64,000 nt of DNA from NCBI GenBank assembly GCA_035578175.1, contig JAQMRL010000008.1, forward strand, positions 95,427,041 to 95,491,040, read 5' to 3'. This DNA comes from Catonia carolina. Lineage: Eukaryota; Arthropoda; Insecta; Hemiptera; Achilidae. This document shows positions 34,185 to 46,203 of the stretch, one piece after another; the stretch's first letter is position 1; each line of letters opens with the position of its first letter. The position numbers and the translations under genes were made by a program. The notes under the pieces are model-generated. The model did not search any database and had not been told where the DNA came from. It was given only the letters and a program-made list of their open reading frames with translations.

Positions 34185-35020
34185 GAAGTAGATTCAAAAG
34201 GAGACGGTACACCTTAAGTTGGGTACCACTAAGGGGAGGGAGTACAGACACAAACATTTTCATCAAAATCGGCCAACCGGAATTATTATTTTATTCGTAC
34301 AAATTTTCACTTTTTTGTGATTTTCTCAAAAATGGCTCGACGATTTTTTTTAAAAATCGCTTTATTTACTATATTTTTATGCTCTATAAGATAGAGTAAG
34401 CGGAATGACTGCTGAAATTCTTGGGGGCGAGCTCTCTTGGTAAAAAAAATTCATTTAGATTACGTGCTTAATATTCATTTTAGGGCAAAAGAATAATAAT
34501 TAAAGTGGTAGGAAATTAAAAAACCTACAACGTTAATTTCAAAAAAAAATTTCATAGCCTAGTTTAGCGTCAATTAGTGATTTTTTTGTATTTTGCTCAT
34601 TCAAATTTGTAAAAAAATGGGGTTTTTTAATATTGCGGTCTTAGTACTATGTATTTCATGACGAAAGTGTACATAATCAAAGTTATAAGAAATTAAAAAA
34701 AACCTATAACTTTTATTCCCAGCAGTTTTTCTACCGAGCCGAGTTTCATCGAGCCCGTATTTTTAAGTCCTACTGAATCTAATTTCCATTTAGCTCCATT
34801 CACTCATGATTAAAATTTATTTTTTTTTTATTTTACATTTTTTATTCATGATTAAATTGCATTATTTACATTAACTATAGTACATTTTACATTACTAAAT
34901 TATTACATTACTTACTAATTGGTTATAAATTGGTTATTTGGTAACTAATTGGTTAATTGGTTATAAATTGCATTATTTACATTGGCAAGAGAAAGTCATG
35001 TGAGTGTTTCACACAATTTT
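34185..35020 (+). repeat. repeat family E, longest uninterrupted copy
   Basis: Reference copy for the family: ACATTTTCATCAAAATCGG, GATTTTCTCAAAAATGG, TGCTGAAATTCTTGGGG, GGAAATTAAAAAACCTAC, TAGTTTAGCGTCAATTAG, GTATTTTTAAGTCCTACTG, CCATTCACTCATGATTAAA and AGTGTTTCACACAA in order. It holds the empty version of the RTE insertion site around 34515. There is no coding frame, no tRNA-like head and no clear terminal inverted repeat, so the class is unknown. Confidence 0.6.
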
Positions 35021-35685
35021 TTTTTTTACATTCTATCGTAGTTTAAGTCGGAGAAGTAGTTTGTCATTACAATCATTTAATAAATGTTTCTTCATTTATA
35101 TGCCTCCATTATATACTATTTAAAATTACCTTAATTCTGGAATACATTTAAGCCTATTGTATAGTATTTTAGCGAGTGCACGCATTTAAAAATTCACTTT
35201 CCTGATTGAAACGCAATTTTTAAGCTCTTGGAATTTTATAAATGTGGAAAAATCAATAGAAATTATGTAGGTCAATTACAAATACTTGGCGAAAACTCTT
35301 GTTCATTACGCCATTAAGTGGGCGTTACAACAGATTTTTACTCATCTTTGAGAGCACTTCATTCACTACTCACGAAAAAGATTTTAAAAACTCTTTTACT
35401 TAAATATTTTTCTGATACTCAATTTTCACTCGTAAAGAAGATTAGTTAATATATATAATATCATCGTCTACAATCATTGTCAGTAAGCTATAAAATAATT
35501 TAATAATTGGTATTTTCTTTCTAATAAACATATTACGCCTTATTATTATTATAAACTTCAATTTAACTTACTTCAAATTTACTAAAATCTTCAAACATTG
35601 GTAACAATACAGAACGTCTTGAAAATTATCTGATAAAAAAATCAAAGTTGGTTTTTGAATGATGATTTAATTTTACATTTTTTAT
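35021..35685. other. unassigned
   Basis: No recognised gene or repeat. Confidence 0.4.
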
Positions 35686-35686
35686 A

Positions 35687-35875
35687 TTGTATGACCACGT
35701 GAGAGAGCGATATGAATGTTGTCAATCAACGGTGCGCGGGAAGGGGAGGAGTGGAGTTGGGGAGGGGAACTTCCTGATTAGTCGGAGGCGTGGTACCAAC
35801 ACCCCACGGGTTTCAGCAGTACAGTGCGCCTGGTGCGCAGGATGGCGGCGTATACCCCTTACATACTACTATAGT
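35687..35875 (+). promoter_or_regulatory. isolated GC-rich island, possible promoter
   Basis: About 190 bp that is clearly GC-richer than its surroundings, with several CpGs (GGTGCGCGGGAAGGGGAGG, GTGCGCCTGGTGCGCAGG). It includes CACGTGAGAG, a TTTCAGCAGTACAG segment resembling an initiator, and an ATGGCGGCG start-like context at 35843. The 63-codon frame shows no known domain. A promoter with first exon is one reading. An unrecognised repeat fragment is equally possible. Confidence 0.25.
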
Positions 35876-36139
35876 TAAAATTTAGCGTAACATTCTTTGT
35901 ATTTGATCTATTTTTCACTTTCTTTTCTCGTGAATATCAGTGGTCAAAAATTGATGGAGTTGTGAATTGTTCTAGTTTTTTTTTCATCCTCTTGTCATAT
36001 TACTTACCAATTGTTCAAATAAAATTAAAAGATTGCTATGTAGTAGAGAGAAAAATAAACAAATTTAAAAGCTCATCCACTACTTCTTCATTGGAGACGA
36101 AAGTAAACCATGGAGCAGCAACAGTTTGTAGTGTGTTAA

Positions 36140-36215
36140 TATTCTTAAACTCTAACCGGATATCGAATCTGGAACCTTTCCCCTCGCAGTCTTATGCGCT
36201 ACCATTGCTCCACCA
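36140..36215 (-). mobile_element. decayed SINE tRNA-like head
   Basis: Minus strand reads GCCTTGGTGGAGCAATGGTAG (A-box region) and later a mutated B box GATTCGATATCC. It does not fold as a complete tRNA and resembles a SINE head of a family otherwise not seen here. Confidence 0.5.
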
Positions 36216-36344
36216 AGGCAACCGAAGTGTATGTTTTATTAGTGTATTTGAAATTATAACACCGGCTTGTACATTAATTATTTCTGTTACTGAACACAGT
36301 GACTGGGTTACGGAACAGTGAGTATTTTAACGTATAAAAACTTT

Positions 36345-36418
36345 CAGGCCCCAGCCGGGAAATTTAATTCGGGAACTTCTGCTTTGCAGTCTAACACGCT
36401 AACCAATACGCTAAAGAG
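36345..36418 (-). mobile_element. decayed SINE tRNA-like head
   Basis: Minus strand reads AGCGTATTGGTTAGCGTG, AGACTGCAAAGCAG and a damaged B box (AATTAAATTTCCC). Only the promoter half of a SINE is recognisable. Confidence 0.5.
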
Positions 36419-36802
36419 ACAAAAATAGAACTTGATTTATGTATTGGAAATATTGTAGAAATTTTTGAAATTTAGTTCTGATAACGTTGTTGCATTTTAA
36501 ACACCCATTTTTAAATAACTACATAACTAATTTCAGCATAGGTTAATAATAGTCTTATATGCTTCAGGCCTATCAGATACAAACACTACTTCATTTGAGT
36601 AATAAATTTTCAATTAATTGTCACTACATCATGAAAATATTCAACTTATATGAAATTCTATAAAATTATGCAAATTAGATATTTATATTTTATGACACAT
36701 AATCGTGTAGGTAATATTGCAAGATATTTTGAAATTGTATTAAAAAACCAATTCTTCTTAATTTAAGCAAAATTGATTGCTATCAATCATTTTAATTCTA
36801 TC
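36419..36802. other. unassigned
   Basis: AT-rich sequence with no recognised feature. Confidence 0.4.
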
Positions 36803-37000
36803 GTTAAGAAAGTTGAGGTTACCAATTAAATTTCATTTTTAGTTTTACATACTTTGGTTTTGAACTGTTTAAAATTGTTGTTTCTATAATTCGAAGACAA
36901 TAATTATTACCTTCAAATTAAATAACAGTTCAAAACCAAATTTATCACAAGTATGTAAAACTAAAAATTAAATTTAATAGGTAACCTTAACTATCTTAAC
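36803..37000. repeat. 198-bp foldback element
   Basis: The left arm (GTTAAGAAAGTTGAGGTTAC onward, 36803-36853) is matched by the inverted right arm (GTTAAGATAGTTAAGGTTAC) over about 51 bp with roughly five mismatches. A second matching block (TTGGTTTTGAACTGTT) lies closer to the centre. Nearly all of the element can therefore fold into one hairpin. It could be a foldback/MITE element or, less likely, a source of a long hairpin RNA. Confidence 0.75.
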
Positions 37001-38034
37001 AATTTACTATCTGAAAAAATAACCTTACTATCAAAAATCTAAGGGTCTTGAGCTAGAAGGCATCTCGGTCGAGAATTGCAAACTCTTAACCCAGGATAAC
37101 TCCGACAGGAAATATAAAATACATTACGTCCTAGCAGAAAACCAACAACCAATTCTGAAAACCCCCAGTTAATTTACCATGTCGATACATTACACGTAAA
37201 TTCGCTTTTCTAACAGTAATAAAATTCTGTAATTTTACATAAAACGTTTTTAATAAAATTATTATTATTATATTTGCCCTTTAAAATTAAATTACGACAA
37301 AAAACAACATCAATTTTTCAATATCCACCTTATTACAGATAGCAATGCATTTAATAAACACTTTTAATGCCTATGTATAAATTATGTTATTTGGGAGGTT
37401 TTCGGATTGTTGGAAAGGAAATCTACGGACGGATAGAAGGATGGATAATTGTATACAATTAAACTTTATTTTATTGCTAATTGTAACACATTTATTACAT
37501 ATTTCGTGGGATATTTAATTCTTTACAACTTATTTTTAAATTTTACCAGTGGTTTTTAATCTTAAATTTATCTAATTAAACTTTTAAACGGCATGGTTGA
37601 GAAAGAAATTTACATAATATTGAAACAATCTAATAAATGATATTTTCCAATAGAAAAAATTAACAAAATTTTAAGAACGCTAACATTATTCTATTTTTAC
37701 GTAGAAAAACAAACAATGGGCATTTGTATCACATTGATCACAATAACGAATAATTTAAAATTATTTAAAAGTTGAAAGTTTCAAAATATATTTACAAATT
37801 CTTTATGATATAATAAAATTAGTATTTTTTTTTAACTGAGGGTAGTTTAAATTACATTTACAGCGCTTTTAAACCATATTTATTAAGAAACTGAATGATT
37901 TAAACTCATAATTTGAATGATAAAACTAATGATATCTTCCATGAATGACAGTATGATATTATAAACAAATATTTATTTAATATAATTATAATTACAGAGA
38001 CAGATAATGCATAGAAGAGGTTAGATAATTTAAA
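37001..38034. other. unassigned AT-rich stretch
   Basis: About 1 kb without recognised genes or repeats. Confidence 0.4.
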
Positions 38035-38175
38035 ACAGCGATCGCACCTCGATTGACAGTTGCAGCTCTGACAACGTTCGTGTGTTTGGCGCCGCTGCTC
38101 GGACCACATTGTGATCACTCTTACTACTGAATACCAAGGAATCGATCTGACAAACTGAGCTCTCTCTCACTTAAT
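38035..38175 (-). promoter_or_regulatory. second GC-rich island, possible promoter
   Basis: CpG-containing block (GCGATCGCACCTCGATTG, TTTGGCGCCGCTGCTCGG) in AT-rich surroundings. On the minus strand it carries GTATTCAGTAGTAAG, which fits an initiator TCAGT, and an ATG at 38118 that opens a 70-codon frame without a known domain. The evidence for a real transcription start is weak. Confidence 0.2.
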
Positions 38176-38659
38176 GTCAACATCCCCTTGTAAACTAACT
38201 GAAACCATCCTCATTTCAGTTTATAATCAACAAAACTAACTGAATTTTAATGATTTTTTTATAAATAAACCAAATTATATATTGAATATAAATTAAAAAA
38301 TTAACTTGTTAAAAAAATATACAATACTTCTTAGAAACTATTTTATATTTATTCCTCAAAAAATAATAACGTTTTGGAATATTATTACAAAAAATAATAA
38401 ATTTACTTTATTTGGTGGTTAATAATAAAAAATAATTGTTTACGATATTTTTTTCTTACAGATGGCACCACTTGTACAGAATACAGATTCGACGAATCCA
38501 AACTTCTTGAGTGTACTTATTTAACGCTGAAAATGTTATTTTATTAAGTTTTACTAATTAATATGTTTTTCTTTTAGGATCATTATTTTATTTTGAAAAT
38601 AAAATATTAGATTATAGATTAATAAAAAAATACAATTTTAATTAACCTCCCTCTTAATA
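38176..38659. other. unassigned
   Basis: No recognised gene or repeat. Confidence 0.4.
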
Positions 38660-39430
38660 AATTTGCGATAACCGCGACTACACTGACGACACAGCAATTC
38701 TTGTACGAGAAAAGAACGCGGATGAGGCTTTCAGGTTAGTGCAGCGACTTTTTTATCAATACAGGACTGGCTTACCCGTTGGCATATTAAGGTGAATCCA
38801 GTTAAGTTAACACAGGTTAAGTTCACCTTACGACGTCAAACTTGTAAACTACTTGTAATTACCACTTGTAATTGCAAACTTGTGGTGCTGAATAACATTC
38901 ATATCCCCCAAGCCAGAGTGTTGCGATATCTTGGCTTATGGCTTGACAGGTGACTAACTTGGAAGCATCTGCGTACAAAACGCTTAAAACTTAACCGCCG
39001 CTAAAAGCTACTCTTCTTCTTAATTAACCCTCGATCAAAATTAAACCTCCGTTCCATAATTTTAATATACAAACCCCTTTTGAGACCATTATGGACTTAT
39101 GGTGTCCATCTCTTTGGAGTAGTGGCAGAGAGTAATTTAAAGTCGATCCAGGCCTTTCAATCAAAATTTTTAAGACTTGCTTCTGGCGCTCCTTTTTATG
39201 TAAGCAATAATACCCTCCACGACGATTTCAAACTCCGTCAATAAAGGAGCTAACCGCGTCCTTGTTCAGTAAATTTCACGAACGACTAGATGATGACCCA
39301 AACCAACTAGCCCGTGATCTAGCTACAAGGAACTTTCCACCTGTGCGACTTCTAAAGCGAATGGAGTAGAGACCTCTAGGTCTGAATAACGGACAATACC
39401 CGTAGTTACAAACAGAGAATGTACCACTGG
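38660..39430 (+). mobile_element. Jockey-like LINE 3' fragment
   Basis: Broken plus-strand frames read Y-x-D-D-T-A-I-L-V at about 38680, followed by W-x-I-K-V-N-P-V-K, V-L-R-Y-L-G-L-W-L-D near 38920, and L-R-P-L-W-T-Y-G-V near 39080. This order is typical of the RT palm and thumb of Jockey-clade LINEs. The 5' part (leader, gag-like ORF, endonuclease and RT fingers) is absent. Several frameshifts show age. Confidence 0.8.
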
Positions 39431-39925
39431 GTACCTCTTCTCCTTAAAGTGAAATTCCCCACCACCATTTAAATATCACATACGGAAATTGTACAGCTCA
39501 ATGTACAGTACTGTAACAAAAATTAAGACAAAAAACATATTGCGTTGTTTGTTAAGGTTTTTTTATCTTCTTCTTCTTACAGTGCTCTAACTTCATCAAT
39601 GAAGATCAGCTGCTCTAGTAAATCGCTCTCTATCGTGAACCACCACGTTCAAATGAGTGTGTACTTATTATATTTTGTAAGTCCCTGATAATTTTTAACC
39701 TTGAGGATTTCTTCGTCCATTTCTGCGTCTGCCCGTAAGTTTACTCTCGAGAGTAAGTCTGAGATGCTTTTATTATTACCCCGTATAAGTGACAAAAGTA
39801 GGCAGCCTTTTTTCTTTTGATTACGTTTATTAACTCACAGTCCACACCCATACGTCTGAAAACATCAACGTTGGTAACATGAACGGTCCATTAATTCCTG
39901 AGCATCTTCTTCTTGTGTTCTCTTC
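39431..39925. other. unassigned
   Basis: May include the 3' UTR of the Jockey remnant. Nothing diagnostic was seen. Confidence 0.35.
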
Positions 39926-39929
39926 CACC

Positions 39930-40030
39930 CCGGAAGGACAGCAAGGTAAACCACTCACTCCTCATTTTACTTATTAAAGCCTCTAGAGGTTTAAACCAGC
40001 CTTTTGGCTGATGACCTAAACAACAACAGG
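39930..40030 (-). repeat. repeat family D, terminal 100 bp
   Basis: Only the last part of the family: TTATTAAAGCCTCTAGAGG, CAGCCTTTTGGCTGATG and the end ACCTAAACAACAAC, in minus orientation relative to 25.5 kb. Shared 3' end but early 5' truncation suggests a retroelement. Confidence 0.7.
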
Positions 40031-40299
40031 AAGAAAAACTGTATTAATAAACAAATATATGTTTCATGTTGAAGAAATGCAGACGATTTCAATACGAGTT
40101 GGTACTTAATACTTAATAAATACTTAAATTTATGAACCTGTTCCATAGGTTGAATATTTCAATAAGGAATTTTACGTAATAATAATTTACGTAATAATGC
40201 GACTTTTATAAGTCGCATCGATTGTGACGAGCCCTACCTGCAACAATCATTTAGTTTTCAGTGGGCTTATTAACAGGCCAAGAGCCTCTCAGTTGAACC

Positions 40300-40370
40300 T
40301 GAATTATTATTGAATAATAATAATTGAACTTGAATAATAATTATTATTGAATAATAATAATTGAACTCTG
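40300..40370. repeat. short tandem duplication, AT-rich
   Basis: A unit of about 35 bp containing TTATTATTGAATAATAATAA and TTGAACTT is present twice. Within each unit the sequence is self-complementary. Confidence 0.7.
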
Positions 40371-40664
40371 AACCTGCAAAAATTATTTTATCATCTATGG
40401 ACATTTTATGATACGAGGGATATTCTAGGCGTTAATTTTGGGAACCTTTTTAATAAATACGCTTACACGTTTAAAAAAATATCTGTAGTATTTTTCCAAT
40501 AGGAAAAGAAAACTATGTTAACAACTTACCGATGGTAAATTTAGACCCTGATTAGCACATAATGTCAGCACTTGGCAATTGCCGTGGCTTAACCTAATTT
40601 ATAATACACACAGCTGTAAACTATTCAAAAAATAAATTGATATCTATCCATTTTTTTGTCATTA

Positions 40665-40935
40665 ATATCAGTTGAGAGGCATCAGCTTCTCAACTGGTTT
40701 GATGCAGTTCTCCAAACTGTACTATCTTGCGCAAGTCGTTTCATATACGTACCTGTAACACCCTACATCTTTTGTTAATTGCTTTAAATATTCTAACCTT
40801 TGCCTTCCCTTACAATTCACTCCCTGAATATTAACCTTCATTGATACACCAATACCTGGATGTCTTTTAAGACGTGCCCCACTAACCTATCCCTTCTTCT
40901 GGTAAGATGTTTCCATATAGTACTTCTTTTTTCAT
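40665..40935 (-). mobile_element. RTE-like LINE 3' fragment
   Basis: Minus strand reads G-R-Q-R-L-E-Y-L-K-Q-L-T-K-D-V-G-C near 40795, the homologue of G-R-P-R-L-Q-Y-L-K-Q-I-T-K-D-L-G in the complete element at 19598, followed by W-R-T-A-S-N-Q-L. It is a related but different family. Confidence 0.7.
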
Positions 40936-41362
40936 CCACTCGCCTACGAACCTCTAAATTACTTATTTTTCATTCAAAAATAAATCTTTATAATGCATCC
41001 TGCAGTTTGAAATATTTCTATTTCATATAATGAATTAATATAATAATTTCACTAACCTTCTTTTTAAACTGCGTCACCTTTATTTTATTCCTACTTACAC
41101 GTGTTTCGGTGGATCCACCATCATTATTTTTTCACTGTACTTATTTTTCCACCCACCTATTCTTTAACATTTTCCAATAATACCACATTTCAAAAGCTGC
41201 TAGCCTCTTTTTTGCTACAGCCCTGTTACCCACCTTTCACTCCCTTATAATGAATGCTACAATCCAAACATAGTGTTTTAAGGACCTTTTTGTATGCCTA
41301 CTAGGAATGTATTGCGATCGTTATAGGCTTACAACAATTAGTGTTAAAAACATAATTCGTAA
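40936..41362. other. unassigned, may extend the LINE fragment
   Basis: Pyrimidine-rich blocks continue left-to-right from the LINE remnant and may be more of it, but no motif is certain. Confidence 0.3.
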
Positions 41363-41411
41363 CACACACACACACACACACACACATACACACACACACA
41401 CGCACACGCAC

Positions 41412-41449
<38 letters not shown>

Positions 41450-41450
41450 C
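41363..41450. repeat. (CA)n-(GA)n compound microsatellite
   Basis: An ACACAC run with a few substitutions (41363-41411) passes directly into GAGAGA (41412-41449). The repetitive T-H-T-H and R-E-R-E frame is an artefact. Confidence 0.95.
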
Positions 41451-42821
41451 TGTGTGTGGCAAAGTAGGTATTATTGTAGTAACAGTCTAAAATAAATTAC
41501 TTTTTTGTTGTTGTCCTTTAGGTCTCTAATAAACACTAAAGAACACAGCTTGTTTGATTTCTCGTATGACGCGGCCTGTGAGGAAACATTTTCCAGCCAA
41601 TCTAAAGGATGTGTGCATAAAACTAAATATATTCTACCATATTTAAGCGTCTTGTAAATATGGTTTGATCATAAAAATTTTGATTTGTGTAGTCTCGACT
41701 GTATGGACTTTACTCTAAAATAATTAACGAGCCGATTTAGTGCAACCTATTGGCCGTAAAATTGTAAATTACCGCTAAACAAAGCATCGTATAAAGTAAA
41801 TTCTATGTAGCCACACAAAATGTACGTTTGGTACATTTATGTACATTTGATGTCCATTGTAACATTAACGTTTCTGAAAAAAATAATTCCAAATAAAAAC
41901 TTAAAACAACTCGCTTATTAAATTTTCATTATAAAGGTTTGTATTTTTCTTCAATACCTACGCTAAAGAGGGCCATCTATGTTGAAAAAATTGATCTGAC
42001 ATCGTCATTGGTTTGAATATTGCAAATAATTTCATAACTGATATTTTAAGAAGAAAATTGAAATTTTGTTAATTATTAATCATTGTACGGATGTCAAGTT
42101 TGTTTTGATTTGAAACTGTTTGCAGTTTCTAAACGAAGCCTACACAGAATGGATACTGCACTATTGGATGGCACAAATATTCTGGTTTCAAGTTAGGTAC
42201 ACAGAGTAACTAAGCACAAATGAATGGATTGAAATGTTATTGATCTATGCAATAGCTTTGTCATGCGACATGATTACTAATTTACTGTAGCTACACTACT
42301 TCACCGTAGAAGTTACTAAACTCGTAGAAGTTACTTCAGGCATTTGGTAAATTTGTAAAATTATTTAAATGTAGCTACATTACTTCAGCAAACATTGAGC
42401 TGCATTTTCTAGGTAAGTTCGTTAAGTTAGAGTAATTTCAGGCTTCTGGTAAATATTTGTAAAACTATTTTTTAGTAAACTCATGTCATGAAGCATCTCC
42501 GAGTGTTATTGGTAAAGCACTTAAGATTCTTTCATTTATTTATTTTATTCTCTTTAGTGTTATTTTGCTTTTTAATCCTCTGTAATATTGGTTACTGTTA
42601 TTTCTTGTAGGTATAGGTAACATTTACATTATACAATATAAAAATTCAGTACGTATTATTTTTCTTATTGGCAGAGATAACCAACTTGAAATGTCCTGAA
42701 CAATTTGATCATTGATCATATAATAATTTCCTGCTATGCTTTTTTAATTTAACTAAAGTAAACTAGAAGACAAAGTGTAATATAAGGGTAGAGTTTGTTA
42801 TCTGAATGGCATATTTGGTCA
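41451..42821. other. unassigned AT-rich stretch
   Basis: No recognised gene or repeat in about 1.4 kb. Confidence 0.4.
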
Positions 42822-43488
42822 TTAAGGGAAGTTCATACGGAAAATTCGATTTCATGATCAATTTTTTGAATTTTTTTGAATATATATATATATATATATA
42901 TTTGGAATTTTCTGTTTAATTTGGAATAATGATGTATATGTATATTTATGATCTCTAGAAGTAATTTAAATATTTTTTTTGTCATTTTTCCCTTGTATTC
43001 TATTGAATTTGTACGTTATGTTTTTACATAGGTTGTATGTTATAATTGATTTTGTATAATGGTTGAAAAGAGAAAAGTCAGTTTTTTCTGGTGTTATTTC
43101 TGTGTTTATTATAATTGAATATTATTTATTTTAATTTGTAAACATATTTTTCTTACAAAAGACCCATTTTCTCAGAAACCACAAAACATAAAGAAATGAA
43201 TTTTTTATTATGCCTTTAGTAGGTTCTTGTGGTACTGTGGATCCTCTTTCAGCATTGTACATGTGGAATTTTATGAAAAAATATTTTTAAAATATTGGCC
43301 CCATCAAAAAATTCATAACTTTTTTAAAAGTTGTTATATGTTAATGTCTGAGGATCAGTATCCTCTTCTTGTATACATAAATAATCCCTCAAAGTTACAG
43401 CTTTCAAACATTAATAGTTACCGAGATAATGGGTTTCAAATTTTTCTAATTTAACATTGATGGTATACACGGTATGAACTCCCCTCAA
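42822..43488. mobile_element. TTAA-type inverted-repeat element T3 (tentative)
   Basis: TTAAGGGAAGTTCATACGG at 42822 is mirrored by CTTGAGGGGAGTTCATACCG (read inward) at about 43488. The left flank is TTAA and the right is TCAA, one change off. The interior contains a (TA)n run at 42881-42902 and no recognised protein. Confidence 0.35.
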
Positions 43489-43744
43489 GGAGGTTAAACT
43501 TTTCCCTTTTAAGGGGTTAGTATAAAAAAATACCGAAAATCAGTATTAACAATGAATACACACTTTTGTATTCTGAGTCTGTTAATTGGTGAAATAAAAA
43601 AGGGGTATACCCCTTCACCAAGTTCTTTTTACTTGCCCTTGAGCATAGGAAATGTAAAAGAATTAAGTTTAATGATGAAATATTTAATTTTTAAAATTCT
43701 TTATTAGAGTTAAACAGAGTCCACATTCTATTTGTGAGTAAATC

Positions 43745-44068
43745 ACCGGGTTGATCTAGAGATAAAGTCGTCGCCAGAATCAGCTGTTTAACAGCTGATT
43801 TTCAGAGATGAAGGTTCCTGGTTCAAATCCTAGTAAAGGTAGTTACTTTTATACGGATTTGAATGCTAGACAGTGGTTACCGGTGTGCTTTGATGGTTGG
43901 GGTTCAATTAACCATACTTTCTCAGGAATGGTCGACCTGAGTCTGTACAAGACTACACCTCATTTACACGTCATACATATCATCCTCACCTCATTGGGTC
44001 ATGGGGTTGCTTATTGTTCTGAATTGAACAGATTGCAACGTACACAAATTTGGGATTACAAAAAAAAA
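43745..44068 (+). mobile_element. tRNA-derived SINE, family A
   Basis: Full-length plus-strand copy (A box GGTTGATCTAGAGATAAAG, palindrome CAGCTGTTTAACAGCTG, B box GGTTCCTGGTTCAAATCC, poly(A)). Imperfect 15-bp duplication ATTTGTG...AATC at 43730-43744 and 44069-44083 (12 of 15 identical). Confidence 0.88.
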
Positions 44069-44083
44069 ATTTGTGTATGAATC

Positions 44084-45055
44084 TATTAACTGAGCGTACT
44101 CTATCTCCAGGCACTGAAGAAGTGGAAGGTATGATGACATCAGGAGGCTCTCTAGCCAGCTGAATCACTGTGTCATGTGTTCATTGTGTAAGTTTTAGTT
44201 AATTAGTGGAGTTAAATGAATATTTTGCCTAAAGTCTGGTGGAGTTAAATTATTTCATTCAAATCCTTAAGTTTTATACCATATTTGTTAAAATATTAAT
44301 CTCGATGTAACTTGTAATATAAAGTCGTTTATGTACAAAACATATAGAATAAAAAAATATTCAACAACTAGTAATGACATCACAAAGAAACACTAATTGT
44401 TATTACGGCAACAGTGATATAAGGAATGTATATTAAAAAAAAACAATTATTATTTATTAAAAAATATTTAATCTTATTTAAAAATTAACATCTGATACGG
44501 TAACATTCAGTCTGAATATGTAAAGATGTTTTAATGAAAGTTATAAAACATGATAATGACCAAATAAGAATAGCAATAAATTGAAAGAACAGCACAAGCT
44601 TAATTTTATGTCTTTAAATTTAACACAAAATAGTCTGTTTCTTAAATTTCAATTGCAAATTAAAATTTGTCAAACTTTACTTTGTCATTTTAAACCAATG
44701 TTTATTTTTAGTTTTTACAACAGAGATTTTCTCAGTAATGATAGAATTTAACAGCCTCTCGAAATTTGATAAAGACTTTACTGTACTTTACTTAACAAAA
44801 TGTACAAAGTAACAAAATGTACAAAATGATACAAAGTATATTGTGAACAATAGAAACAAAAACAAATTAATTTAATATTTACATTATTTAGTATATATAT
44901 AAAACAGAAAGTTTGAAACTTTACAAAGCTAATATCAGTCCATTACTAGTAGCATATATAAATGTTAAGAAACTTCAATTTTTTTGTAATAAATTACTGA
45001 CCAAAATACTTTGGTATTGTTCAAAAAAATGCAAACACAAGCTATTATGAAACTA
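44084..45055. other. unassigned
   Basis: No recognised gene or repeat. Confidence 0.4.
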
Positions 45056-46142
45056 ATGTCCTATTCCCATGATGCTAGTTTACTGGCTGCCAGTACAAGC
45101 TACTACTGCTAGCAGGTCGTAGTTTGTAAGTTAGGGTTCTCATGGAGCTAGTTAATGCCAGTGCTTTGAAGACAAATCTGAGTTGTGTTGAGTATTGCAG
45201 TACAAAGTTCAGCTGATTAGCTGCTAGTTATGTTTCCAAACATTCACACTGAGCTAGTTAATCATAGTGCTAGTCAATCACATGACTTTTTCTCTTTTAC
45301 TAGTGCTACTTAAATCACACATGTTCAAAGTCACTGTAATAAGCACAATAAAGTTAGGCGGGTGGAAGTTTGCTGTGTACTTCGCCACTCCCACTAATCG
45401 AGCAATTTCTCCTCTTTTACTGCTCCTGTTGACTTGAAACTTACACCTTATTTTAACGTTTACTTCACCGTTTATGCTCAAAAATTGTACTCCGCCTATT
45501 ATATTTAATACACATCAAGTTTATATATGCGACGTATGCGTTCAAAAAAAATTCAAACTGTTCTACTTTCATGTTTAAAAATTAGCTTATCATACTATTT
45601 GATTATACAGAACTACTGCACGTATGTTTCATTACCTGTAAAGTTTATTTTTCGTACAAAAATTAAAACAAGATGTATATTAAATTTTGTTTCACATCCT
45701 ACGAGGAATGTAGATAATATAACTTTTCAAAATAAATAATTCAATTGCATGGATTCAAATTTAGAAAAAAACAAAGTGGTATAAACATTGTTATAATATT
45801 ATGTAATGTAATAAGTTTCTTATGACTGTATATCAACATGAAAATAAAATATGGAAGGCTGTTTATTATTTTCAAGTCGCCCAGACATGGAAGTTTTGTC
45901 TACGTCAATAATTGCCTTCAGTGCTGCTATAATGCTACAATTTCTTTATTATGTTCGTTTATAACCACACACAATAGTGAGCCTATAAATCTACAATACT
46001 ATAAATAGTAAAAAATATTATAATAGAGAATAAAACCATAGATTATAGATTACAAGTAGGGTTGTTGGTGGGTCAGTTGGCGTTTAGTCTTGAAAATATT
46101 ATTGGACATGATTGGACAAAATCGGACATGATTATTGGACAA

Positions 46143-46185
46143 AATTGTATAACAGGTATCTCATCAGGATACCTGTTATACAATT
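46143..46185. repeat. perfect 18-bp hairpin
   Basis: AATTGTATAACAGGTATC is followed by a 7-nt loop TCATCAG and its exact complement. It lies 18 bp left of the mariner end and is preceded by a near-direct repeat of GGACATGATTGGACAAAAT. Confidence 0.9.
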
Positions 46186-46203
46186 CTATTTACACTTTAT
46201 TTA

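Noticed and set aside
40300..40370. Short repeated AT-rich units, possible CRISPR-like array
   Set aside because: Only two adjacent units without spacers, in a eukaryotic genome.
41307..41495. Frame with T-H and R-E repeats
   Set aside because: Produced by the CA/GA microsatellite.
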